Shown here one piece after another: positions 42,971-52,706 of a stretch of 64,000 bases of DNA. Source of the DNA: Acidimicrobiales bacterium (GTDB lineage Bacteria > Actinomycetota > Acidimicrobiia > Acidimicrobiales > Iamiaceae). The DNA is taken from contig DASZTW010000001.1 in NCBI GenBank assembly GCA_035547835.1, forward strand, positions 124,001 to 188,000, written 5' to 3'. Position 1 is the stretch's first letter. Every line of letters begins with the position of its first letter. The notes beneath the pieces are model-generated. The model ran no database searches. It saw only the letters and a list, made by a program, of their open reading frames with translations, and was not told the DNA's origin. A program made the translations under genes and the position numbers.

Positions 42971-43750
42971 TCAGCCAGCACCGAGGTACGCCTGCTCGAG
43001 GCGATCGCGGTCCTGCAGCAGCTGCGCGGCCGGGGCACGGAGCGAGACCTCGCCGTGCACGAGCACGAGCGCCTGATCAGCCACTTCGAGCGCGAGCTGC
43101 GCGTGCTGCTCGACCAGCACGACCGCTGCGCCGGTGGTGTCGGCGATCGTTCGCACGAGCGGCATCAGCCCCTCGACGATGACGGGCGCGAGGCCCATGC
43201 TCATCTCGTCGACCAGCAGCACCCGCGGTGCCTGCACCAGGGCGCGCCCGAGCGCCAGCATCTGTTGCTCGCCGCCCGACAACATCCCGGCCTTCAAGTT
43301 CGCCCGCTTGCGCAGCACGGGGAACAGGTCGAGCACGTCATCGACCGTCCGTCCCCTGCGTGGGCTGGCGCGCTTGGCCACACGCAGGTTCTCGAGCGTG
43401 GTGAGCTGCGTGAACAGGGCGCGATTGTCGGGCACGAGCACCACACCGAGCTGGTTCATCCGTCGGGCGGAACCGGCGCGGACTCTGGAGCCGTCGACTT
43501 CGATCTGGCCGGAGATCGGAGGCAGCAATCCCGACAGCGTCAGCAACAACGTGGTCTTGCCGGCGCCGTTGGGTCCCAGCACCGCCAGGATCTCGCCGTG
43601 GCCGACCGTCACCGAGAGGTCGCGGGCCACCGCCACGCCGTCGTAGCCGACCGTGACGTCGCACGCGAGCGCCGGACCCGTCGCGCCGTTGTCCCCACGG
43701 CCGTTCCTTGTGCCGTTCGCGGGCCCATCGGCCGAGCCGTCGGCCTTCAC
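42971..43750 (-). CDS. livF: LivF-type ABC transporter ATP-binding protein (second system)
   Basis: ATPase of 259 residues with Walker A GPNGAGKTT, signature LSGGEQQM and Walker B VLLVDEMSMGLAP. A 25-residue Gly/Asn/Asp-rich N-terminal tail is not part of the family. The GTG at 43750 overlaps the stop of the fused permease by 4 bp (GTGA), so the two are translationally coupled. It would work with the LivG-like domain of that fusion and with the receptor that follows. Confidence 0.9.
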   Translation of the reverse strand: MKADGSADGPANGTRNGRGDNGATGPALACDVTVGYDGVAVARDLSVTVGHGEILAVLGPNGAGKTTLLLTLSGLLPPISGQIEVDGSRVRAGSARRMNQLGVVLVPDNRALFTQLTTLENLRVAKRASPRRGRTVDDVLDLFPVLRKRANLKAGMLSGGEQQMLALGRALVQAPRVLLVDEMSMGLAPVIVEGLMPLVRTIADTTGAAVVLVEQHAQLALEVADQALVLVHGEVSLRAPAAQLLQDRDRLEQAYLGAG

Positions 43751-46545
43751 GTCGACACTTCTTCAGACCGTGCGGCGCCGAGATAGGCCTCAGCCACCCG
43801 GGCGCTGGCGCGCACCTCCGACGGTGTGCCCGAGGCGATCAGCTCGCCGAAGTCGACGACGTAGATCAGGTCGCACAAGTTCAACACCAGACCCATGTCG
43901 TGGTCGATCAACAAGATCGTGGTGCCGGCGGCCCGCACGTCGCGGAGGCGACCGGCGAGCCACTGGCTCTCCCGCGTGTCGAGACCGCCAGCCGGTTCGT
44001 CGAGCAACAACAACTGGGGACGGCTCACGAGCGCACGGGCCACGGACACCAGCTGGCGTTGACCTTGCGACAAGTCGCGCACGGGATCGTCGCGCCGGTC
44101 CTGCAGGCCCAGGTCGCCGAGCACGCGATCGACTTGCGCGTAGTCGTGGCCGCGCAGCACGCGCAGCGCCTTGCGGGTGCCGGCGAACTGGCCGACCACG
44201 ACGTTCTCCGCGACGGACAGATCGTCGTAGAGGTCGATGCCCTGGAAGGTTCGACCGAGCCCCATCCGCGCACGCTGGTGCGGTTTGAGGCCGTGCAAGC
44301 GACGGCCGCCGAGCGACACCGTGCCCGTGCTCTTGGCAAAACCGCACAGCGCGTCCATGGCGGTGGTCTTGCCGGCGCCGTTCGGCCCGATGAGGCCGAC
44401 GATGGCACCTTCGGGAACCTCGAACGACAGCTGATCGACAGCCTTCACGCCGCCGTACGTCACCGAGACCTCGTTGACCGCGAGCAGCGCCGGGCCGAGA
44501 CCGCCGGGCGGCGCTGGGCCAGCCGCCGCCACGACCGGCGGCTCGCCACCAGGCTCGCCGGCCGCGGCCGACGCAGCTGGCGACTCCTCCGGGTCGCCAG
44601 TGTGCGACACGGCGCGGGCGCGGCGGCGCTTGTCGATGAGCAGGTGGAGGGGGCCGACCAGCCCCTCGGGGTTCTTCATCACCGTGACGATCAGGCCGAT
44701 GCCCGAGATGATCGAGAACCACTGCCCGAAGTCGATCGCCCGATCGACGAGGGTGAAGACCAGGCCGCTCGCGGCGATGATGCCCGCCACCACACCGCCG
44801 GCCACCGAGGTGATGCCCGCAAGGTACGTGGTGGTGAACAAGTCGAGGCCGCCCAAAGCGCTGTAGCTCTGGAACGTGACCGTCGTCTGTTGGTACGCGA
44901 TGAGGCACCCGCCGATGCCGGCGATGAACGCGGCGATCCCGAAGGCCAGGAGCTTCACTCGGACGACGCTGATACCCGTGGCCGCGGCAGACCGCTCGTC
45001 GGCGCGGACGGCGAGCATGGCGGAGCCCAAGCTGCTCTTGCGGAGCTTGGCCACCCCGACCGCGACTGCGACGAGCACGGCCAGGCAGAGGAACCCGAAC
45101 GCCCGCCGCGGGTACGCGACGCCGGACCCGACGCTGAAGTCGATGCCGAACAGCTTGGGCGACACGACTCGGGCGCCGTTCGCTCCCCCGCTGAAGTCGG
45201 AGTTCCGGAACCAGACCGCTTCGAGCGCGACCGCGAGCGTGAGCGTCACGATCGCCACGAGCAAGCCCCGTATGCGCAGTGCAGGGAGGCCCACCACCAC
45301 ACCGATCGCGGTGGCAACCACGGCGGCGAGGAGCGGGGCGATCGGGAAGGGGATCCCCCAGGACGTGGTCATGCCCGTCAAGGAGAACCCGGCGACTCCT
45401 GCCAGCGTGAGCTGCGCAAGGGAGATCTGGCCCGCGTAACCGGTGACCACCACGAGGGAGAGCGCGATGACAGCCGAGATGAACGTGTAGATCAGCGCGC
45501 CGCGGATGCTGCCCTCGAGCGTCAAGAGGCCGATCGTGCCCGCCGCGGCACCGCCCAGGGCCGGCAGCCACACGCTGCGAGGTCGCGGTGCCCGGCCGAG
45601 CGTCGCCTGCACGAGCATCCCGCGGGTCGGCAGCGGCCGGCCGCTGACGACGAGGACCAACAAGACCAGCACCAGCGGCACGAGCTCCTCGGCGCCGGCC
45701 CTCGGCATGAAGGAGTACGTGCCCCGCAAGTGCACGACCTCGGCGCGCAGCATGCCGATCGCCAGGCCACCGAGTACGGCCGGGGTCAACGCCGACATGC
45801 GGCCGAGCACGGCGGCGGCGAGCGCCGGGACGATGAACAACGTGTACGTACCGGGCACCAGCGGGGTGAGGGGCGCGATCAACACTCCGGCGAGACCCGC
45901 GACCATCGCGCTCAACGCCCAGTTGACGAGCGCCACCCGATCGGGCGACACGCCGGACACGAGGGCGCCGACTTCTGACTCCGACGCGGCGCGCGTGGCG
46001 AGACCGAACGGCGTGAAGCGATAGAGCGCCGCGAACCCGAGGGCGACCGCCACCACCGTCACGGCGATCCACAACCGGTTGGCCGCCACGTGGATCGAGC
46101 CGATCGAGTAGATCGTGGTGGGGAAGATCTGCCCGACCAGAACCTGGTTGGAGCCCGCTTGCTGGGTGATCATGGCGGTCAGCACCGCCGCGAGCCCCAG
46201 CGACGCCACGGCCTTGGCCGCCGGGACCGCGTTGCGCAACGGTCTGAACACGACCGCGTAGAGCAAGACACCGACCAACCCCTCGATGAGCAGCGTGAGC
46301 ACCAGCGCGGGCAGCATCGAGAGCGAGCCGCCGATACCGATGGTCGAAGCGAAGGGCGGGATGGGGTTCAGCAGTTGGCCTTGACGCAAGAAGGCGTACG
46401 TGTACGCCGCGTGCAGCGCGAGCGCGCCGGTTGCGAAGTTGAGGACTCCCGAGCTCCGGTACGTGACCACCAGCGCCAGCGCCAGCGCCGCGAACACGGC
46501 ACCGTTGCCGATGCCGAGCAAGAGGAAGCTGACGTGTTCGGTCAC
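43747..46545 (-). CDS. Fused LivH-LivM-LivG ABC transporter (second system)
   Basis: One 932-residue chain with a LivH-like permease (about 1-290, SSGVLNFATGALALHAAY), a LivM-like permease (about 310-590, GYAGQISLAQLTLAG), a Pro/Ala/Gly linker and a LivG-like ATPase. The ATPase carries Walker A GPNGAGKTT with Lys726, signature LSQGQRQ and Walker B LLLLDEPAGGL. The same fused design is seen at 30.2-33.2 kb, but the sequences are clearly different, so this is a second system rather than a recent copy. The GTG at 46545 is chosen because it begins the first membrane segment after a GGGGGA site; the frame stays open upstream. The 110 bp before it contain CAGTACCCTGAATATGG, possibly part of a promoter. 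Confidence 0.88.
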   Translation of the reverse strand: MTEHVSFLLLGIGNGAVFAALALALVVTYRSSGVLNFATGALALHAAYTYAFLRQGQLLNPIPPFASTIGIGGSLSMLPALVLTLLIEGLVGVLLYAVVFRPLRNAVPAAKAVASLGLAAVLTAMITQQAGSNQVLVGQIFPTTIYSIGSIHVAANRLWIAVTVVAVALGFAALYRFTPFGLATRAASESEVGALVSGVSPDRVALVNWALSAMVAGLAGVLIAPLTPLVPGTYTLFIVPALAAAVLGRMSALTPAVLGGLAIGMLRAEVVHLRGTYSFMPRAGAEELVPLVLVLLVLVVSGRPLPTRGMLVQATLGRAPRPRSVWLPALGGAAAGTIGLLTLEGSIRGALIYTFISAVIALSLVVVTGYAGQISLAQLTLAGVAGFSLTGMTTSWGIPFPIAPLLAAVVATAIGVVVGLPALRIRGLLVAIVTLTLAVALEAVWFRNSDFSGGANGARVVSPKLFGIDFSVGSGVAYPRRAFGFLCLAVLVAVAVGVAKLRKSSLGSAMLAVRADERSAAATGISVVRVKLLAFGIAAFIAGIGGCLIAYQQTTVTFQSYSALGGLDLFTTTYLAGITSVAGGVVAGIIAASGLVFTLVDRAIDFGQWFSIISGIGLIVTVMKNPEGLVGPLHLLIDKRRRARAVSHTGDPEESPAASAAAGEPGGEPPVVAAAGPAPPGGLGPALLAVNEVSVTYGGVKAVDQLSFEVPEGAIVGLIGPNGAGKTTAMDALCGFAKSTGTVSLGGRRLHGLKPHQRARMGLGRTFQGIDLYDDLSVAENVVVGQFAGTRKALRVLRGHDYAQVDRVLGDLGLQDRRDDPVRDLSQGQRQLVSVARALVSRPQLLLLDEPAGGLDTRESQWLAGRLRDVRAAGTTILLIDHDMGLVLNLCDLIYVVDFGELIASGTPSEVRASARVAEAYLGAARSEEVST

Positions 46546-46655
46546 GAAGAACCGATCCCCCGAGTCTGTCGTGCGATGCGATGGTTCGGAGGCGCCGCAG
46601 CCCTCCGCAGCGCCTCTCGAAACAGTACCCTGAATATGGAGGCGCTGCCGCGACC

Positions 46656-48095
46656 TCAGCGCAACGGGGGCCAGTGCCGATCGGCCAACGCACCCGACGC
46701 GGAGCGCAGCAGCTCCTCGTCGCGCGCAACCCGCCGCCACAGCACCTGCAAGTACGCCGCGTCCGACACCTTCCCGCCGCGCGCCGCCACGCGGAGCGCC
46801 TCGCGTCCCGACGCCACGTCGGCGGGGGGCGCGCCCAACGCACCGGCGAGGTCGTCCAGCTCGCCTTGCTCGTAGAACTGGCCGTGCAGGTTCACCTCGC
46901 GCAAGTGCTTGACGATGCGGGCCAAGCCTTTGGCACGCTGCTGGGCCAGCGGGTCGGCGATCTTCGGCACCACCACCTCACGGAGCTGGTGCAGCAAGGC
47001 CTGGTACAGCCAGTCGTGGTCGTCGTCGACGTCGGGGGCGAGCGGCGGCGCGTCGAGATCGAGGCCCAGGAGCGCCGCGATCGCCTCGAACCAGAGCCGC
47101 CGGTGGAGGACGCCGTAAATGAGGCCGTTGCCCACATCCATGCCTCCGCCCTCGACCTCCACGTAACGGTTGGCCCGCCGGGGCGAGTGCCCCATCACGA
47201 GGAGCTTCGTCTCGGCGACGACCTGGTAGTAGCGCACCCGCTCGTCGTCGACTTCCCATCCCACCAACGCTTCGTACTCGCGCAGCCGCGCCGGGAAGTC
47301 GGGGAACGGGTCCTGCGTGCTGCGCAGCGCCAACCAGGCAATGTCGTCCATGGGGTCGCCGAGATGGGCGAGCTCCCAATCGACCACGGCCACCACCCGG
47401 CCGTCCCGGTACATGAAGTTGCCGGGGCCGGTGTCGCCTTGCACCAGCACCACCGGCCCGTCGACATCAGGGATGTTGGCGCGCAGCCAGCGCATGGCGA
47501 ACTCGAGCTGCGGGTCGGGGTCGCCACCGCGGGCGTCGATGATGCGTTCCCACTCGTCGAGCTCCCAGCGGACCATGGCGGGGATGGTGGTGGGCGCCGG
47601 GAAGCCCGGTAGCGACAAGCGGCGTACATCGGTGCGGTGCAGTGCAGCGAGCTGCTCCATGAAGTGCTGCGCCGTGCGGAGCGCGACGTCGGGATCCGCG
47701 ATGCGCGAGAACCAGTTGCCGTCGGACTCGAGGCGCTCCGAGAGCATGGCCTGGTGCTCCCCGTGCACGCCGAGCACCGGCGGCACGATCACCTCGGTGT
47801 CCTGCAGCGCCAGGTACACCTCACTCTCGCGATGCAGCGTCCACGGGTCGGCGTGCGGGTTCGGCGCGCTGCGGTCGTAGCGGAGGAAGAGCTCGCGCCG
47901 CTCCCCCGTCGGTGCTTCGAAATCGACGAACCACGCTTCTTTGCGCGCGCCGCCGGGCTGGCGCCGGCTGTCGACCAGCGCACCCCCTGCGAGGTCTTCC
48001 ATCCAGCTCACGAGATCCGCGGGGAGCGAGGCCATCTGCGACAGTCTGCCGACCGAAAAGGGAACACTCAATTCGACCATCTCGGCGGTCGTCAT
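46656..48095 (-). CDS. Aminoglycoside phosphotransferase (APH)-family kinase-like protein
   Basis: Protein of 479 residues with the APH/choline-kinase fold at about 60-330: the catalytic loop VQGDTGPGNFMYRDG and the metal-binding VVDWELAHLGDP motif. The C-terminal 140 residues are helical and unassigned. In Actinobacteria and in eukaryotic ACAD10/11, such kinase-like domains sit beside acyl-CoA dehydrogenases and CoA-transferases and can phosphorylate hydroxyacyl-CoAs. Drug resistance is therefore not the likely role. ATG at 48095 has GAGGA just upstream; it is divergent from the CaiB gene with 84 bp between starts. Confidence 0.82.
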   Translation of the reverse strand: MTTAEMVELSVPFSVGRLSQMASLPADLVSWMEDLAGGALVDSRRQPGGARKEAWFVDFEAPTGERRELFLRYDRSAPNPHADPWTLHRESEVYLALQDTEVIVPPVLGVHGEHQAMLSERLESDGNWFSRIADPDVALRTAQHFMEQLAALHRTDVRRLSLPGFPAPTTIPAMVRWELDEWERIIDARGGDPDPQLEFAMRWLRANIPDVDGPVVLVQGDTGPGNFMYRDGRVVAVVDWELAHLGDPMDDIAWLALRSTQDPFPDFPARLREYEALVGWEVDDERVRYYQVVAETKLLVMGHSPRRANRYVEVEGGGMDVGNGLIYGVLHRRLWFEAIAALLGLDLDAPPLAPDVDDDHDWLYQALLHQLREVVVPKIADPLAQQRAKGLARIVKHLREVNLHGQFYEQGELDDLAGALGAPPADVASGREALRVAARGGKVSDAAYLQVLWRRVARDEELLRSASGALADRHWPPLR

Positions 48096-48179
48096 TAGAG
48101 TGTCCTCAATACCACGGCGAAGATCTCCGCAGCTATCGAGCCCCACCACGTGCCCCTCACCGACCAGGAGCCAACGACC

Positions 48180-49385
48180 ATGACCCAGCCACTCGAAGGC
48201 ATCCGGATCGTCGAAGTCGCCGCGTGGACCTTCGTGCCGGGCGCGGGCGCGGTCCTCGCCGACCTCGGGGCCGACGTCATCAAAGTGGAACCACCCACCG
48301 GCGATCCCCAGCGCGGCTTGATGAACTTGTTGGCGCGCCCCGACGCCCCGCGCGCGAACCCGTTCGTCGAGATACCCAACCGCGGCAAGCGAAGCGTCAC
48401 GATCGACCTGGCGTCGGAGGCCGGCCACACGTTGCTGCTCGAGCTGGTGGCCACTGCCGACGTCTTCCTCACCAGCTACCTGCCCAAAGTGCGCACCAAG
48501 CTCCAGCTCGACCTCGCCGACATCCGCGCGGCCAACCCCGACGTGATCTACGCGGCAGGGAGCGGTTGGGGCGCCCGCGGGCCCATGGCAGACACCGGCG
48601 GTTTCGACCTCGCTGCGGCATGGGCCTCGGCGTCGATGGCTTACAAGATGAGCCGCGACGGCGGCGAGCCGATGTACCAGCCGGCCGCGTTCTTCGACCT
48701 CCAAGGTTCCAACACGATCGCCGGCGCGATCGGTACCGCGCTGTTCCACCGCGAGCGCACCGGCGAGGCCACCGAGATCGACGTGGCGCTGTTGCACGTG
48801 GGCATGTGGGCGCTCAGTCCCGACATCATGTCGGGCCCGATCGTCGGATCGATCCCCGTGCCACCGCGGACGATGTCACCGAACCCGCTCGTCAACTCCT
48901 ACCGGACCAAGGACGAGCGCTGGCTGTACCTCGTGTGCCTCCAAGCCGACCGGCACTGGCAGGAGCTGTGCACGGTGCTCGAGCGACCCGACCTCGCCGC
49001 CGACGAGCGCTTCGCCGACCTGGCCACGCGGGCCGCCAACTCCACCGCGTGCATCGCCGCGCTCGATGAGATCTTCGCCGGTCACACGCTGGCCGAGTGG
49101 CAAGCGCGCCTCGCCGGCTTCACTGGCGTGTGGGCGGCGGCCTTGTCGCCCGCCGAAGTGCACGACCACGTGCAGGTGGGGCTCAACGGCTTCCTCCCCG
49201 AGGTGGCAGCGAGCGACGGCAGCACGTACCGCCTTCCCGCGCCGCCTGCGCAGTTCGGCGGCGAGGCGGCTGTCCCGCGCGGTCCGGCACCGGAGCTCGG
49301 CCAGCACACTGAGGAGCTGTTGCTCGAGCTCGGGCGCAGCTGGGAAGACATCGCCGAGCTGCGGGATTCCGGCGCGCTCGGCTGA
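48180..49385 (+). CDS. CaiB/BaiF family CoA-transferase
   Basis: Class III CoA-transferase of 401 residues that moves CoA between carboxylic acids. The N-terminus is the classic LEGIRIVEVAAWTFVPGAGAVLADLGADVIKVE pattern in part, and the probable catalytic Asp is Asp143 in GGFDLAAAW. ATG at 48180 has AGGAG 9 nt upstream; GTG at 48150 is an alternative. With the kinase-like gene opposite and the thiolase, P450 and Liv transporters nearby, it likely activates an imported acid (inference). Confidence 0.9.
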   Translation: MTQPLEGIRIVEVAAWTFVPGAGAVLADLGADVIKVEPPTGDPQRGLMNLLARPDAPRANPFVEIPNRGKRSVTIDLASEAGHTLLLELVATADVFLTSYLPKVRTKLQLDLADIRAANPDVIYAAGSGWGARGPMADTGGFDLAAAWASASMAYKMSRDGGEPMYQPAAFFDLQGSNTIAGAIGTALFHRERTGEATEIDVALLHVGMWALSPDIMSGPIVGSIPVPPRTMSPNPLVNSYRTKDERWLYLVCLQADRHWQELCTVLERPDLAADERFADLATRAANSTACIAALDEIFAGHTLAEWQARLAGFTGVWAAALSPAEVHDHVQVGLNGFLPEVAASDGSTYRLPAPPAQFGGEAAVPRGPAPELGQHTEELLLELGRSWEDIAELRDSGALG

Positions 49386-49439
49386 CCGTCTGGTCGCGGG
49401 CCGCGGCGCCGGCCGCCCCAGTTGCCGACCAGGGTCGGA

Positions 49440-52400
49440 TCAGCGCTTCTCGACCGGGGCCCAGGCCAGCAAGAGGACTTTCTCACCCACCTCGGGAAAG
49501 CGGATCGTGGCCTCGGCTTGATCGCCGTGGCCGCGGACGTCGAGCACCACACCGTCGCCCCAAGTGGCGTGGTGGACGTCGTCGCCTGGCTCGAGATCGG
49601 CACCGCCCCCGGCTCCGTGGCGCGGGTCGGGGCGCGACGACCCGGCCTCGATGGCCGCGTCGACGATCCGCTCGCGGGCGCCGTAGATCCGCCCGCCCGG
49701 CTCCTCGCCTCGGCGCTCCGCCCGGATCCGCTCCAAGCGCGCTTTGCGCCGGTCGCGGCCCGCGTCGGCGTCACCGCGACCGAAGGTGGTCCCGGTGGGT
49801 GCGCCGGAACCGGAGTCGTCGCCCCCGCCGTGACGGTCGATGCCACGACCCGTGCGCCACCCCTGCTGCTCCGACCACGAGCCGCCCCGTGCCTGGGCCG
49901 GGCTCCGAGCGCCGTAGGAGCCTCCCCCTCGCGAGGGGCGGCGGTTGCCTTCGACGTGGTAGACGAGGTTGTCGGGGATCTCATCGAGGAAGCGGCTGGG
50001 TGGGTTGTACTGGGTGGACCCGTACAACGTGCGGCACCACGCGTGCGACAAGTGGAGCCACATCTGCGCGCGGGTGATGCCGACGTAGGCCAAGCGGCGC
50101 TCTTCTTCGAGCTCGTCGGGTTCGGTGATCGCCCGCAGATGCGGGAACACCCCTTCTTCCATGCCGATCACGAAGGTGGCCGGGAACTCCAGGCCCTTGG
50201 CGGCGTGCATGGTCATGAGGACCGTGTTGGTGGTGTCGCCGCCGACATCGGAGGCTTCGGGAAGCTGGTCGGTGTCGGCTACCAGGCTCACCTGCTCGAG
50301 GAACTCGTCGACCGTGTCGAACTCCTGCGCCACGCCGATCAGCTCGGCCAGGTTCTCGAGGCGGCTGTCCGCCTCCACCGAGTGCTCGGCCTGCAGTTCC
50401 GCCACGTACCCGGAGCGGTCGAGGATCGCCTGCAGCAGCGCGCCCGGCCCGTTGCCGACCACCTCACGCAGACCGTCGACGAGCGACAAGAACTCCTCGA
50501 TCCCTCGCACGGCGCGGCCGGTGACGCCCGCTCCCTCGGCATTGCGAAGGGCCTCGAAGAAAGTGTGGCCGTGCGCCCGCGCCCAGGCGTCGAGGCGACC
50601 CACGGTGGTGTCGCCCACCCCCCGCTTCGGCACGTTGAGCACGCGCTTGACCGACACCTCGTCGGCGGGATTCACGACGGCATGGACGTACGCGATCGCG
50701 TCCTTCACCTCGCGCCGGTCATAGAACCGGGTACCACCGATCACCTTGTACGGCACACCGGCGCGAAACAGCGCTTCTTCCAGCACACGGCTCTGCGCGT
50801 TGGTGCGGTAGAAGATCGCGATGTCGCCCCAGCGCAACCCCTCCTCGTCGTGGAGGTGGTTGATGCGGTTCGCCACCCACTGAGCTTCGTCGGACTCGTC
50901 GTCCGCGTGGAAGCGAACGATCGCGTTGCCCTCACCCCGGTCGCTCCACAGCTCCTTCGGCTTGCGCGAGGCGTTGTTGGCGATCACGGCGTTGGCGGCG
51001 TCGAGGATGTTCTGCGTCGACCGGTAGTTCTGGTCGAGCACGATCACCGTGGTGTCGGGGAACGCTTCCTCGAACTCCGTGATGTTGCGGATGTCGGCAC
51101 CCCTGAACCGATAAATGCTGTTGTGGACCAGCAGATCGTTCGCGAAGTAACTGTGGGTCGGCTCGACTTCGAGGTCGTAGACCGGACCGTCGTACGACCC
51201 GAAGTCGATCTCATCCACGGCGACCTCGACCATCCGGTCGCCCTCGCATGCGAGCAGCCGCATCCCCGGCCGCAACTGCGACAACGGCATGTCGTCGTAC
51301 ACCACACCGTCGACGCGGGTGCGCCGCGTGACGCCATCGCCTGACTGAGGGTCGAGTTGACGGGCGAAGGCGCGGGCCTCGCCGTAGTCCGCAAACAGGT
51401 CCAGCGTCGACTCGGCGGCACCACCGGAGACCCCTCGTTCGAGCACCACAGACCCACGCCCGGAACAGGCGCCAAGCGGACGCCGCAGCGAGGCCCCTGA
51501 TCGCCCGGGACCTCGTACGGTGTGCATCCCGTCGGTGTCGCCGAACATGGTCAGCTCCACGGGCGCGCCGGCGCGGGTCAGATCGTCTTGCTCAGAACTG
51601 GTGCCCGCATCGGCCCGAGCGGGCACCACGTGCTCCGATGTTCCGACCAGTGTGTGCCCGCCCACGCGGACCCGGAACAACCGGCCCACGTGGTGGCTGC
51701 GCTTCACGTAGGTGACGACGCCCCGGGAGACACGAGCGCCGCCGGCAGCTCCGAGCACGACATCTCCCACGCGGATCTCGGCGATCGGTTTTTCGCCGGC
51801 CGTGGTCGAGATGCGAGTTTCCGGCGGGAGGCACTGGTCTGCGTCGCCGACCACGAAGACGTTGTGGTGCTGGGCGCCGAGCTGGAGGACGAGCTCGTTC
51901 TGGACGCGGTTGGTGTCCTGGTACTCGTCGACGAGCACGTGCCGAAAGCGTTCCTGGTAGTGGCCGAGCACATCGGGGTGCTGGCGGAACAGCTCGACCG
52001 TGTTGAGGAGCAGGTCGTCGAAGTCCATGGCGCCGGCGCGCAACAGGCGAGCCTGGTACTCGCGGTACACCTCACCGATGCGCCGCTCGAACACGTGGGT
52101 GGCCCGCTCGAGGAACTGCTCGACGGTGACGTGGTCGTTCTTGGCGGCGGAGATCGTGCTGTGGACCGACCGCGCCGGGAAGCGTTTGGTGTCGACGTTG
52201 AGGTCGCGCAGCACATAGCCGACGAGGCGCTGAGCGTCAGCCTGGTCGTAGATCGTGAACGATTTCGGGAAGCCGAGCCGGTCGGCGTCGCGCCGCAGGA
52301 TCCGGACGCACGCCGAATGGAAGGTCGAGACCCACATCTTGTTGGCGACCGGGCCGATCAGCTTGCCGACCCGCTCCTTCATCTCGCCGGCCGCCTTGTT

Positions 52401-52634
52401 GGTGAACGTGATGGCGAGGATCTCGAACGGCGACACGTGTTGGGTCTGGATCAACCACGCGATGCGGTTGGTGAGCACCCGCGTCTTGCCCGACCCCGCG
52501 CCGGCCACGACCAGCACCGGCCCGGATGGGTGGGTGACGGCGTCGAGCTGGCTCGGGTTGAGACCCTCGAGCAGGTCCGACCCCGGCTCCGCCGGGGGAA
52601 CCGACGCGGCCGGAACGTCGCCAGGGGAAGCCAT
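49440..52634 (-). CDS. pcrA: UvrD1/PcrA-type DNA helicase interrupted by an intein
   Basis: SF1A 3'-5' helicase for nucleotide excision repair and replication-fork upkeep. The precursor is 1064 residues; removal of a 238-residue intein leaves about 826, a normal UvrD1 length. Extein motifs: Walker A VVAGAGSGKT near residue 45, VDEYQDTNRVQ near 245, motif III VVGDADQ/SIYRFRGA split after Gln267, and VYVGITRAQ-type RRLAYVGITRA. The C-terminus (DVHHATWGDGVVLDVRGHG) is the Tudor-like tail that binds RNA polymerase in PcrA and UvrD1. ATG at 52634 is preferred; a GTG at 52664 is in frame. It converges on the CaiB gene. Confidence 0.93.
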   Translation of the reverse strand: MASPGDVPAASVPPAEPGSDLLEGLNPSQLDAVTHPSGPVLVVAGAGSGKTRVLTNRIAWLIQTQHVSPFEILAITFTNKAAGEMKERVGKLIGPVANKMWVSTFHSACVRILRRDADRLGFPKSFTIYDQADAQRLVGYVLRDLNVDTKRFPARSVHSTISAAKNDHVTVEQFLERATHVFERRIGEVYREYQARLLRAGAMDFDDLLLNTVELFRQHPDVLGHYQERFRHVLVDEYQDTNRVQNELVLQLGAQHHNVFVVGDADQCLPPETRISTTAGEKPIAEIRVGDVVLGAAGGARVSRGVVTYVKRSHHVGRLFRVRVGGHTLVGTSEHVVPARADAGTSSEQDDLTRAGAPVELTMFGDTDGMHTVRGPGRSGASLRRPLGACSGRGSVVLERGVSGGAAESTLDLFADYGEARAFARQLDPQSGDGVTRRTRVDGVVYDDMPLSQLRPGMRLLACEGDRMVEVAVDEIDFGSYDGPVYDLEVEPTHSYFANDLLVHNSIYRFRGADIRNITEFEEAFPDTTVIVLDQNYRSTQNILDAANAVIANNASRKPKELWSDRGEGNAIVRFHADDESDEAQWVANRINHLHDEEGLRWGDIAIFYRTNAQSRVLEEALFRAGVPYKVIGGTRFYDRREVKDAIAYVHAVVNPADEVSVKRVLNVPKRGVGDTTVGRLDAWARAHGHTFFEALRNAEGAGVTGRAVRGIEEFLSLVDGLREVVGNGPGALLQAILDRSGYVAELQAEHSVEADSRLENLAELIGVAQEFDTVDEFLEQVSLVADTDQLPEASDVGGDTTNTVLMTMHAAKGLEFPATFVIGMEEGVFPHLRAITEPDELEEERRLAYVGITRAQMWLHLSHAWCRTLYGSTQYNPPSRFLDEIPDNLVYHVEGNRRPSRGGGSYGARSPAQARGGSWSEQQGWRTGRGIDRHGGGDDSGSGAPTGTTFGRGDADAGRDRRKARLERIRAERRGEEPGGRIYGARERIVDAAIEAGSSRPDPRHGAGGGADLEPGDDVHHATWGDGVVLDVRGHGDQAEATIRFPEVGEKVLLLAWAPVEKR
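51120..51833 (-). other. Intein in helicase motif III of the UvrD1/PcrA gene
   Basis: 238-residue in-frame insertion (protein residues 268-505) with splicing hallmarks. Residue 1 is Cys (CLPPETRIST), block B has TSEH (GTSEHVVPAR), and block F reads VYDLEVEPTHSYFANDLLVHN in part. The last two residues are His-Asn and the +1 extein residue is Ser. Removing it restores GDADQSIYRFRGA exactly. I see no LAGLIDADG or HNH endonuclease motif; the middle hundred residues are Gly/Arg-rich, so it is probably a splicing-only intein that has lost its endonuclease. Confidence 0.93.
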
Positions 52635-52706
52635 CCCGCTCACCCTACCGGCGCCCTCCGACACCCTGGATCGCTGCCGAACGGCCGATCCGAGACGGCC
52701 GACCGC

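Noticed and set aside
43790-46843. 1017-codon open frame overlapping the second Liv fusion
   Set aside because: It is an Arg-rich shadow in another frame of the fused transporter with no domain signal.
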